Positions 26,113 through 33,648 of a stretch of DNA of 34,615 nt are shown here, piece after piece. A program made the translations under genes and the position numbers. The DNA comes from Planctomycetaceae bacterium. Its GTDB lineage: Bacteria > Planctomycetota > Planctomycetia > Pirellulales > Pirellulaceae. The stretch spans positions 1-34,615 of the forward strand of contig JAHEAM010000002.1 of NCBI GenBank assembly GCA_024642765.1, in the 5' to 3' direction. The notes under the pieces were generated by a model. That model saw only the letters and a program-made list of their open reading frames with translations. It made no database searches and was not told the DNA's origin. Every line of letters starts with the position of its first letter. Position 1 is the first letter of the stretch.

Positions 26113-27390
26113 ATGTCGAGATTGCTTATTTCGATGTTGTTGCTGGCGTTCCTCTCGACGTTGTTAACCTACGGTTATTCTCAAGAGCCAGCGTCCCCAA
26201 CAACGTTTTCTGATGCGGAAAAGGAGTTCCTTGCGATATGCGACGAAATGGATGCCGCCGCAATGGAATTCTGGGAGAGGTACAGCGCAATCGAAAAAAT
26301 TGGCGACCAAGTCCAATACCAAAGGGACCATGATCCCTATACGAACTACGTTGAACAGCTGTTGGATTTCGAATCTCGAAATCGAGGCAAGGATGTCGGC
26401 CTATTGGCATTACGCACAGTGGTGACTTCGGCTGCAGGCGGAGGTATACCAGAAAACGCGCGAGAACTCGGCAGGCGGAAGTTGTTGGAGGTATTGCCAG
26501 CGTATGCCAACAATGAACTTTTGCCGTATGTCATTCTCTATTTCCCGTGCGGTAATGTTGACATGGAAATCGAATCTTGCTTGCGAAACATTATCGCGGC
26601 CCCAAACGCAAGCCCAGGAAATCGAGACTATGCAAAGTACTCTTTGGCGGAATGGTTCCTCTACATGCGCGATACCCGTGAATTTCGCATTGAACGAAAG
26701 AAAGAATTAGATGCTGGAGCTGAGCCACGCTATACAGTCGAGCCAGAATCCAACGTCCATCAGCTTGAAAATGGAATGCCAACTGATCGAATTGAATCAA
26801 TCGAGTTGGAAGCAGCGAATCTGCTCAAGGGTTTAGTTGAATCGAAGTCTGAATTTCAAATCCCAAACGTCAAGGGCGTCGACGAAAACTGGAAAATACT
26901 GCAGGTGGACAAAAGCAGTCACGCGCAACGACCAACGCTGGCAAAAAAAGCAGCAGGCTTGCTTTTTAACGAAATAAATCTTCGAGTGGGGCGAAACGCT
27001 CCCGCTCTTGAAATCGAACTGGTGAATGGCAAGAAGTGGTCACTGGCTGAGCAACGCGGCAAACCCGTTATCATCCAATTTTCGTTCAAAGGATGTGGAC
27101 CCTGCGCAGCAATGTACCCCGATCTTCGCGAACTCAAGGAAGAATACGGTGAACGCCTAACGATTCTTAGTATTATGGCTGACAGCGATGTCATGGTCAC
27201 GCTTGATGCCGTCGAATCGAGCGAGTTAACATGGGACGTGGCCTGGGATGGTGAAAAAGGCCCTTTGGCAACTCAGTGGTCCGTGCGTGGATTTCCAACG
27301 ATTTATGTTGTCGGTCCTGACGGCCTCATCGCGGCGGTTGGCCTGAGGGATAAGGAACTTCGTAAGAAGATCGCCGAACTTGAAAAGTGA
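26113..27390 (+). CDS. Exported TlpA-like thioredoxin-fold protein
   Basis: A 425-residue protein with GGAG six bases before ATG 26113 and a Sec signal peptide (MSRLLISMLLLAFLSTLLT). Residues of about 35-290 form a mainly helical domain with no family I recognise. The C-terminal domain (about 295-425) is TlpA/ResA-like: APALEIELVNGKKWSLAEQ, then PVIIQFSFKGCGPC with the active-site CGPC at 328-331, and GFPTIYVVGPDG with the cis-Pro. It is probably a periplasmic thiol-disulfide reductase. A TATAAT lies about 70 bases upstream near 26040. It is divergent from the PQQ-propeller gene. Confidence 0.87.
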   Translation: MSRLLISMLLLAFLSTLLTYGYSQEPASPTTFSDAEKEFLAICDEMDAAAMEFWERYSAIEKIGDQVQYQRDHDPYTNYVEQLLDFESRNRGKDVGLLALRTVVTSAAGGGIPENARELGRRKLLEVLPAYANNELLPYVILYFPCGNVDMEIESCLRNIIAAPNASPGNRDYAKYSLAEWFLYMRDTREFRIERKKELDAGAEPRYTVEPESNVHQLENGMPTDRIESIELEAANLLKGLVESKSEFQIPNVKGVDENWKILQVDKSSHAQRPTLAKKAAGLLFNEINLRVGRNAPALEIELVNGKKWSLAEQRGKPVIIQFSFKGCGPCAAMYPDLRELKEEYGERLTILSIMADSDVMVTLDAVESSELTWDVAWDGEKGPLATQWSVRGFPTIYVVGPDGLIAAVGLRDKELRKKIAELEK

Positions 27391-27501
27391 TCGCAGTACC
27401 TGCAATTTTAATGATCGATTGCTAAGTTTTTTCGACTGTAACACAATTCTTAATGGTTGCTTCAGGTAGCATTCGGTATGCTTTGTAAACCGATATGAAG
27501 T

Positions 27502-27515
27502 CCGGCGTTTGCCGG
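27502..27515 (+). repeat. Small GC hairpin between TlpA-like and EF-hand genes
   Basis: CCGGC and GCCGG pair around a four-base GTTT loop. It lies 112 bases after the TlpA-like stop and 44 bases before the EF-hand gene start. No T tract follows, so a terminator role is doubtful; it could be a leader hairpin of the downstream gene. Confidence 0.35.
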
Positions 27516-27558
27516 CGAGTATTTTGCGACAAAGACATTTGCAAAGGATGAACAGGTA

Positions 27559-28254
27559 ATGAAACGATTTAAATGGCTAGTTTTTGGTTCTGCAATTTTA
27601 TTAGTTTCGTCGGCGCAGGCTCAACCGCCGCAAGGCGAAGAGGGGCCACCCCACGGTCCGCCGCCGAAGAATCCGATTATGGAAGTTCTTGACGCCGATC
27701 ATGATCACGTCATTTCGGCAGAAGAAATCGCTGCGGCCGTCGCAGCACTCAATTCGTTAGATGCCAACAAAGATGGCCAACTAACCGAAGACGAATTTCG
27801 ACCTGAGTTTGGAGGACCCCCTCCGCGAGACGGCCAACCAGGCGAACGAATCGGCGGTCCTCGACAGCGCAATTCTCAAGAACGCAATCCACCATCACGT
27901 GATCGCAGTGCGAACGAAAGCGGCCGGCCACCAGCAGGCAGAGGTGGTCCACCAAACGGTCCACCGGGCCCAGGCGGTGAACGACCTGACGGCCCACCAC
28001 CGCGCGACCCAGAGCGATTTGTTGATCACGTTTTTGAGTTCGATGCTAATAACGATGGCATGTTGAGCCGTGATGAATTAACCAGGTTCGCAGAGCAGAT
28101 GCCTGGGCCTGGCATGGGGCCGGGAGGTCCCGGTGGACAGGGACGCGCCGGTCAGGGGCCGGGTGGTCCAGGCGGGCGACCAGGGCGACCCGTGGGCGGT
28201 GGGGGTGAAGATCAACCACGACCCACGCGACCCCAACGACCCTCCGACAAGTAA
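27559..28254 (+). CDS. Exported Pro/Gly-rich EF-hand protein
   Basis: A 231-residue protein with a Sec signal peptide cleaved near AQA (22). It carries three EF-hand loops with canonical Ca ligands: DADHDHVISAEE (45-56), DANKDGQLTEDE (68-79) and DANNDGMLSRDE (162-173). The rest is low-complexity Pro/Gly/Arg sequence, including GGPGGQGRAGQGPGG and GGRPGRPVGGGGE, likely unstructured. It therefore looks like a calcium-binding protein of the periplasm or cell surface. An AAAGGA lies 12 bases upstream. A strong terminator follows at 28286. A response regulator/sensor kinase pair starts 160 bases downstream. Confidence 0.85.
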   Translation: MKRFKWLVFGSAILLVSSAQAQPPQGEEGPPHGPPPKNPIMEVLDADHDHVISAEEIAAAVAALNSLDANKDGQLTEDEFRPEFGGPPPRDGQPGERIGGPRQRNSQERNPPSRDRSANESGRPPAGRGGPPNGPPGPGGERPDGPPPRDPERFVDHVFEFDANNDGMLSRDELTRFAEQMPGPGMGPGGPGGQGRAGQGPGGPGGRPGRPVGGGGEDQPRPTRPQRPSDK

Positions 28255-28285
28255 ACAAATCATCGCGTGCTTGATAGAATTTCCG

Positions 28286-28327
28286 AAACGCGAGTGCATG
28301 TCACTGAAGTGTTCTCGCGTTTTCTTT
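28286..28327 (+). terminator. Intrinsic terminator after the EF-hand gene
   Basis: AAACGCGAG (28286-28294) pairs perfectly with CTCGCGTTT (28314-28322), with an inner CACT/AGTG stem in the loop, and a T-rich tail (TCTTT) follows. It is well placed 32 bases after the EF-hand stop and separates that gene from the two-component pair. Confidence 0.75.
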
Positions 28328-28414
28328 CCACCAGCCTTTTGCGAAACGGAATGGCGGCGTCCTTTCTCAGCAGTCCTACTGTCAATTTGTTTGACCTAAA
28401 ATAGATGAGAGCTT

Positions 28415-29068
28415 GTGCGCACACTCATTGTCGAAGACGAACTTGAATTGCGCCGGGCAATTGCTCAGGCCCTGTTGGAAGAAGGGTTCGCGGTTGATTT
28501 GGCTGCGGATGGCAAGTCGGGTTTGATCAAAGCCCAGGCATGGGACTACGACGCGATCGTTTTGGATTTGATGTTGCCGATCAAAAGCGGTTGGGAGTTC
28601 TTGCAAGAACTTCGGAAAACCAAGTCGACTCCCGTATTGATTCTCAGCGCTCGTAGCGAGGTACCCGATCGCGTTCGTGGACTCAACGCCGGTGCAGACG
28701 ATTATCTGGTTAAGCCGTTTTCCGTAAACGAGATGGTTGCTCGCGTGAGGTCGTTGATTCGGCGCGCTGCGGGTGTCGCAAGTTCTATTTTGCAATTCAA
28801 TGACATTGTTGTTAACCTTGCAAACCGCACCGTGTACAAGGCAAACGAATTGGTTGCCCTAACAGCTCGCGAATATGCACTCGTTGAATTATTGGCCTTG
28901 CATCGTGGCAAGCTAATATCGCGTACGATGATTTACGAGCATATTTTTGGTGAAGACGACGATAGCCTTTCTAATTTGGTCGATGTACATGTGTCTCATA
29001 TTCGCAAGAAATTGGGAGCCGACTTTATTGAAACGCGACGTGGACAAGGATACCTCATCCATGACTGA
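28415..29068 (+). CDS. OmpR-family response regulator
   Basis: A 217-residue response regulator from a GTG start at 28415; no in-frame ATG is available nearby. The receiver begins MRTLIVEDELELRRA with acidic D8, phospho-acceptor D51 in IVLDLMLP, and the VKPFS lysine. The C-terminal winged helix includes LTAREYALVELLALHRG and DVHVSHIRKKLG, ending RRGQGYLIHD. The next gene, a sensor kinase, starts at 29061 and overlaps it by eight bases, so they form a coupled two-component pair. The regulon is unknown; the adjacent EF-hand gene is a possible target by position only. Confidence 0.92.
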   Translation: MRTLIVEDELELRRAIAQALLEEGFAVDLAADGKSGLIKAQAWDYDAIVLDLMLPIKSGWEFLQELRKTKSTPVLILSARSEVPDRVRGLNAGADDYLVKPFSVNEMVARVRSLIRRAAGVASSILQFNDIVVNLANRTVYKANELVALTAREYALVELLALHRGKLISRTMIYEHIFGEDDDSLSNLVDVHVSHIRKKLGADFIETRRGQGYLIHD

Positions 29069-30704
29069 GGCGGGGAACGTTATTCCTGATAAGCGAATTC
29101 CAATCAGGGGTACGCGTTCATTGCGTTGGCGTTTGCAATTTTGGCATGCTTTGATTCTGGCGATCGTGGTTTTCATTTTTGCTGCTGCATTCTATCGGCA
29201 GCTTCGTCATTCGACTTTTGGCGAAATCGATTCTGAGTTGATGAGTGGCGCCCACGTCATCGAGGGGGTCTTGCGAGTTCTTCCTCCCGAACAGCTGAAT
29301 GCCAGTCTACAAGACGTACCGATGGAGTTGCCGGACCGATTGGGATTACCACCAATGGGCTTGCCTAGAGACCCGCGAAGGCCTGGACGCCCAATGCGCG
29401 GTCAACGACCTCTCGATAGTGCGGAGCGGGATAGAGATCCACTACCGCGACTGTTGAGTCCAGACGATGCATCGTTGTACTTCGTAATTTTTTCCAAAGA
29501 TGGCAAGGTATTGCGCGATGAGTCGGGCGAAGTGCTTGTCGATTTTGAAAAACCGAGAAATGCCATTGCCAATCGTCGCATTGATGAACGCCACGAGGTC
29601 TTGCTGCGCGGGCCAGGCGATACCGTCATTGTCGTAGGGCGTGATGTTCACCATCAGCTCGACCGACTCACGCATTGGCTTGTGCAACTGATATTGATTG
29701 GTATCGGCGTGATGGCGCTCGGATTGATAGGCGGTTGGTGGCTGGTTGGAAACGCCATTCGACCTATCGAACAAATTTCGCAAACAGCAGCTAAGATTTC
29801 TGGAACGAATTTGACTGAGCGTGTTGATACGTCAGTCATGGATACTGAGTTGCAGTCGTTGGGATCAATCTTGAATTCAATGCTTACTCGGCTTGAGACA
29901 GCATTCGAGCAGCAATCGCAATTCATTGCTGACGCTTCCCACGAGTTGCGGACACCAATTTCCGTTTTGCTGTCACATTGTGAACTTGCGCTCAATCGGC
30001 AACGCTCGGCAGCGGAGTACCAACAAACAATTGCCACGTGCCAATCGGCAGCACAACGAATGCAGACGCTCGTGGAAAGTCTGCTGACGCTTGCTCGCGC
30101 AGAAGCAGGACACTTGAGACTTGCTCGAGAAGAATGCGATCTGCATGAACTGGCGAAAGAAGGCGTTGCGTTTCTACAGCCTTTTGCGAACGAGAAAAAA
30201 ATCGTGCTCGTTGTTCAAGGCGGACCTGCCCTCTGTTGGATTGATCCGGGACGCGTTTCACAGGTCATCACGAACTTGATTCAAAATGCGATCGTCTATG
30301 GGAACCAAGGCAGTGACAGTTCAACAGCAAAGGGAATGGACGCTGGGGAAGTGGGCGAGGAGCCGGACCCACCTGGGTCAGCTGCTAAAGTAATTGTCAG
30401 TACTGAAGACAACGGAGAGTTCGCTGAATTGTTTGTTCAGGATTTTGGTGAGGGCATTGCATCCGAGTCCGTACCCAAGTTGTTTGATCGGTTTTACCGC
30501 GTTGACACGGCTCGCGCTCGAAGTGAGCTTCGATTACAAACGGGTTCGGGACTGGGTTTGGCAATATGCAAGTGTATTGTTGATGCACACAATGGGCATT
30601 TGTCGGTCACTAGCAAGAAGGACCACGGCACGACTTTCACGGTGGCATTTCCTTGCAAAGAATCATTGGTCGCGCAGTCAACCGAAAGCCAGTACACCAA
30701 GTAA
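29061..30704 (+). CDS. Sensor histidine kinase with Pro/Arg-rich sensor loop
   Basis: A 547-residue membrane kinase starting at ATG 29061 within the end of the response regulator; a longer open frame to 28947 lies wholly inside that gene. TM1 is near 25-48. The extracytoplasmic region (about 50-205) contains a Pro/Arg-rich segment with LPRDPRRPGRPMRG before a small folded part. TM2 lies near 208-232, followed by HAMP. HisKA shows FIADASHELRTPISV with phospho-acceptor His294. The ATPase domain has NLIQNAIVYG, DFGEGIA, FDRFYRVDTAR and GSGLGLAICKCIV, but an extra block of roughly 25-30 residues follows the N box. Domain order is like the CusS/EnvZ-type kinases. The signal sensed is unknown. Confidence 0.92.
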   Translation: MTEAGNVIPDKRIPIRGTRSLRWRLQFWHALILAIVVFIFAAAFYRQLRHSTFGEIDSELMSGAHVIEGVLRVLPPEQLNASLQDVPMELPDRLGLPPMGLPRDPRRPGRPMRGQRPLDSAERDRDPLPRLLSPDDASLYFVIFSKDGKVLRDESGEVLVDFEKPRNAIANRRIDERHEVLLRGPGDTVIVVGRDVHHQLDRLTHWLVQLILIGIGVMALGLIGGWWLVGNAIRPIEQISQTAAKISGTNLTERVDTSVMDTELQSLGSILNSMLTRLETAFEQQSQFIADASHELRTPISVLLSHCELALNRQRSAAEYQQTIATCQSAAQRMQTLVESLLTLARAEAGHLRLAREECDLHELAKEGVAFLQPFANEKKIVLVVQGGPALCWIDPGRVSQVITNLIQNAIVYGNQGSDSSTAKGMDAGEVGEEPDPPGSAAKVIVSTEDNGEFAELFVQDFGEGIASESVPKLFDRFYRVDTARARSELRLQTGSGLGLAICKCIVDAHNGHLSVTSKKDHGTTFTVAFPCKESLVAQSTESQYTK

Positions 30705-30705
30705 A

Positions 30706-30737
30706 CAAAAAAGCCGCTCCTGGTAAAGGGAACGGCT
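30706..30737 (-). terminator. Intrinsic terminator for the outer-membrane protein gene
   Basis: Read on the minus strand, AGCCG (30737-30733) and CGGCT (30716-30712) pair across a loop that allows partial further pairing, followed directly by a run of Ts (30711-30706). It lies 128 bases beyond the stop of the minus-strand gene at 30865, and just after the plus-strand kinase stop at 30704. On the plus strand no T tract follows. Confidence 0.6.
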
Positions 30738-30864
30738 CTTGGGAATTCGATTTTTGTGGCAGATTGGTTTTTTGATAAAAGTTGAACCAAACCGCTTGTT
30801 CGTGGTGCGAACGGCCGCGTGGGCATTTCGCTTTGGAATAGGCTACGTCCTGTATCCGTCGTGC

Positions 30865-31968
30865 TTAGTATCGTACTGTCCAGTTGACGTTGATGCGATT
30901 GTCAAGAATGTCACGACGTTTTGTCAGTGGATATTCGAACGCAGCACCAATCTCGGAGTTGCGACGAGGTTTAAATTTCAAACCGACAGCATGGGTCACG
31001 ATGGTATTGCCGGACACTCCCGACGAACCGAAGTTAAACAAATCACCGCCTTCCACACCCGGGATACCACCTTGGCCCGAACCCGTCCATTTTTGAACGT
31101 TTAGTTCCGTAAGTGCCCAGGTCTTTGGACCAATATTTGTACTCAAGTGCTGTGAGCCGTAGGCCACGGTGCTTTCGTCAACCCGGTCCAATGGTTGACG
31201 GAAACCACCACCACTAATCCAGTTGACTCGATCAAATACTCGGCGACCGGAGGTATAGAATACGTTCAAATTACCCGCGCCGTTTCCTTGCAATGCGGAT
31301 GCCTCACCGGAGGGCAATTCGTACGTGAATCCCGCACTTGTCAAGCGTTGATTCTCTGGATTACGCCATAGAGCAAATTTCAAACCCAACGCCAAGTCCG
31401 CCCAACCATCGTCGATCAATGGGTTGCTGGACGTAACAAATCCGTCTTTTGTTGCGATCAATTGAACATTTTCACTAATGCGAGCTCGCAGTTGAATGGC
31501 ATACAACTGAACTGCTCCACCGCCTGCTGCTTGGGGCACGCGATGTTGCAAGAAAATGCCGCGCACCTCAGTGTTCAAACGAGGGTCTTCAAAATAGACG
31601 GGATTAGTGATCGGGCTAATGAAGCAATCGTAGCAGCCTTCGCTTTTAAGAATCGAAGGCCGAAACGCTGGAATCGACGTCAAGAAACCAGGACGCAATT
31701 GTCCAGAGGTTCCGCAACTGCCGCTGCCACAACCATGCGAACTTGCATCGCAACCGCCGTCGTAGCTGGTGTTGGCTACGTAGTTTTTGGAGTCAACGAC
31801 AGGAATACTGTTATAGGGCGTCCGGCTGGTCGAAGCGTCAGACAGTGTTGTTCCGGAAGACACCTTCAAGAACGAGTTACCAACAGGTACTTGTTGACCG
31901 TCTGCAAAGCCAGTGACGAAAAGGCTCGCAGTGAATACGAGTAGCGAGGGAAAACAGAATTTTTTCAT
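30865..31968 (-). CDS. Probable outer-membrane beta-barrel protein
   Basis: A 367-residue protein from ATG 31968 with a strong AAAGGTGA ribosome site and a Sec signal peptide (MKKFCFPSLLVFTASLFVTGF). After a Ser/Thr-rich lead and a Cys cluster (CDASSHGCGSGSCG), the rest alternates polar and hydrophobic residues in a way typical of beta-strands: LYAIQLRARISENVQLIATK, LALGLKFALWRN and VTHAVGLKFKPRRNSEIGAAF. It ends NRINVNWTVRY, an aromatic C-terminal residue as in outer-membrane proteins. I do not recognise the family; porin-like or transporter-like function is inference. It is followed by its own terminator, so it is probably a single-gene unit. Confidence 0.7.
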   Translation of the reverse strand: MKKFCFPSLLVFTASLFVTGFADGQQVPVGNSFLKVSSGTTLSDASTSRTPYNSIPVVDSKNYVANTSYDGGCDASSHGCGSGSCGTSGQLRPGFLTSIPAFRPSILKSEGCYDCFISPITNPVYFEDPRLNTEVRGIFLQHRVPQAAGGGAVQLYAIQLRARISENVQLIATKDGFVTSSNPLIDDGWADLALGLKFALWRNPENQRLTSAGFTYELPSGEASALQGNGAGNLNVFYTSGRRVFDRVNWISGGGFRQPLDRVDESTVAYGSQHLSTNIGPKTWALTELNVQKWTGSGQGGIPGVEGGDLFNFGSSGVSGNTIVTHAVGLKFKPRRNSEIGAAFEYPLTKRRDILDNRINVNWTVRY

Positions 31969-32481
31969 TGAATCACCTTTGCGGCCAGTCGAAGATTCCA
32001 GGTTACTTCAACCAGGATATCTTGACCTTGAATTACGGATTCGCGTTTGGCATTTACAATTTGCTGTCAGTGGGTAAAGACACAACACACTCGGCACTAG
32101 CCAAAAGTATTTTGCAAACGCTTAAAAATTGCCTTGAGAGCAAACTCTGATTCAATAATTCGGCGTCAAGTATGTTACTTCCAAGAAACTCCCCTTGTAC
32201 CGTCAAAGTCAACCAGGCCTCGTCCACTGCTACTCACTATCGCCAATTCCGATTAAAACTTTCGCTAGTCCCTAAAGTTGCCTCAATGGTAAGTTATCTG
32301 ATACCCGCAAAACACAATTAATCAGAAAAGTTTAGCATTCAATCACTCATGTTCGATGCTTGAGATTTTTATGCTACCAGCGTTGCAAACGGAACAATCT
32401 GTATAGATTAAACTGTGCGAGGCGTGCCGTTTCGCACGATTGCATGATGCTTGTCGTTACACAAAACTCGCAAGAGTTTTC
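31969..32481. other. Gene-free 513-base region upstream of the outer-membrane protein gene
   Basis: No convincing gene is seen; the short plus-strand open frame at 31968-32150 lacks a ribosome site and has no recognisable content. It contains the terminator hairpin of the substrate-binding-protein gene (32463-32480) and an inverted repeat GTGCGA/TCGCAC (32416-32421 and 32433-32438). The stretch nearest 31968 should hold the outer-membrane gene promoter, but no clear -35/-10 pair was found. A small RNA cannot be excluded. Confidence 0.5.
32463..32480 (-). terminator. Stem-loop terminator after the substrate-binding gene
   Basis: On the minus strand the stop at 32482-32484 is followed almost at once by AAAACTC-TTGC-GAGTTTT, a perfect seven-base-pair hairpin with a four-base loop whose 3' arm ends in four Ts. 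It is a plausible though short intrinsic terminator. Confidence 0.55.
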
Positions 32482-33552
32482 TTATTGAAATACTCTCAGC
32501 AATTGCTCCGAAGAGGTCTGCCAAGCTTTCGCAGCCTCAGCAAAATCGACTTCCATTGGCTTGAACTGTACTGGGACAGCCCGCGATTGATCCGTAGCGT
32601 CTTTCGCCAATGCGATTTGCGCACTCGAACTTTTTACCAGCAACTGCTCGGTTGCCGGGTCGAGTAGGAAGTCGATGAGCTGCTGCGCCTGAACAGGATT
32701 TTCTGCGTTTTTCAGAATGCTCAATGTATTCGGGATTAGTAAACAGCCAAGTTCGTCAGATTGTTGATCCGGCAAAATAATGGCGACTGGTCCACCCGCA
32801 TCCAATTCGATGATTGCGTCGTCTGTGTCGGTAATTCCCCAGGCGTATTTTCCGCCGGCAACGCTTTTTGCGACTTGTTTGTTGCCGCCTTCAATAACGC
32901 AGTTTTTGGCAACCATCCTAAAAAATTCGAATGCGTCTTCTTCTGCCCAAATGCCGAATAGAACTGCGGCATGAGTGGCCGTGGTTCCAAAAAAAGGTTT
33001 GGCGATACCACAATTGGCATTCCACTTTGGGTTAGCTAGGTCGCGAATGGAATCAGGTCGATCGGCGGAATTCGGTATAATATTCGTATTGACGATGATC
33101 ACACGCGCTCGCGCTGCAAACCCGTGCCAGTAACCATCGGTCGAATGGAATTGTTCAGGATATTGATCGTCGAATTTTGAATGGTAGGATGCCAACATGC
33201 CGGCATTTTGCAATCTGAAAGTGTGCAGGACTTCGTTGTTCCAAAATACATCCGCGCGGCTACGCTGGTCGCTTTGCAGCAATTCGTTGGCCAGTCCAAC
33301 GGTCTTATTGCTTTCGACATCGTATTTGGCGCGAACGCGAATCCCTGTTTGGGTTTCGAATTTTTTCAGAAGAGGTTCCGAGAATTCTTTGTCGAGCGCG
33401 ACATAAACGACCACTTCGTTCGTCGATTCAGAAAGGCAACCGGTGCCGCTGAGGCCAAACATCGCTAATAGTATTTTGCACGCCACTACAAAATGTCGCC
33501 GCGTCGAAAAATAGACAATCAGCGATGCAATTCGCTTTGACCAGCTAAACAT
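32482..33552 (-). CDS. Iron-type ABC substrate-binding lipoprotein
   Basis: A 356-residue protein if ATG 33552 is used; a TTG at 33600 would add 16 residues. A lipoprotein signal ends GLSGTGC with lipid-anchor Cys39. The mature part has the pattern of the FutA/AfuA/FbpA group of ferric-iron binding proteins: VVVYVALDKEFSEPLLKKFE, FETQTGIRVRAKYD, DVFWNNEVLHTFRL, then GYWHGFAARARVIIVNTN and the YAWGITDTDDAIIEL segment. No permease or ATPase lies beside it, so its transport partners must be encoded elsewhere, or it serves another role. The substrate (iron or another anion complex) is inferred from family only. It is divergent from the metallopeptidase gene, with 96 bases between the two starts. 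Confidence 0.85.
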   Translation of the reverse strand: MFSWSKRIASLIVYFSTRRHFVVACKILLAMFGLSGTGCLSESTNEVVVYVALDKEFSEPLLKKFETQTGIRVRAKYDVESNKTVGLANELLQSDQRSRADVFWNNEVLHTFRLQNAGMLASYHSKFDDQYPEQFHSTDGYWHGFAARARVIIVNTNIIPNSADRPDSIRDLANPKWNANCGIAKPFFGTTATHAAVLFGIWAEEDAFEFFRMVAKNCVIEGGNKQVAKSVAGGKYAWGITDTDDAIIELDAGGPVAIILPDQQSDELGCLLIPNTLSILKNAENPVQAQQLIDFLLDPATEQLLVKSSSAQIALAKDATDQSRAVPVQFKPMEVDFAEAAKAWQTSSEQLLRVFQ

Positions 33553-33648
33553 AGTAAAATGATCCAATCGAATTTGGTCTAAGTGCGGAAGCGTTTTCAA
33601 ACGAAATTGTAACAGGCAAACATCCTTTTTATCGTTGTGGAAATAGAG

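Noticed and set aside
28947..29060. Longer N-terminus for the sensor kinase
   Set aside because: The extension lies entirely inside the response-regulator gene in another frame; ATG 29061 gives the usual overlap start.
31968..32150. Plus-strand open frame of 60 codons in the intergenic region
   Set aside because: It starts inside the start region of the outer-membrane gene, lacks a ribosome site and shows no protein-like pattern.
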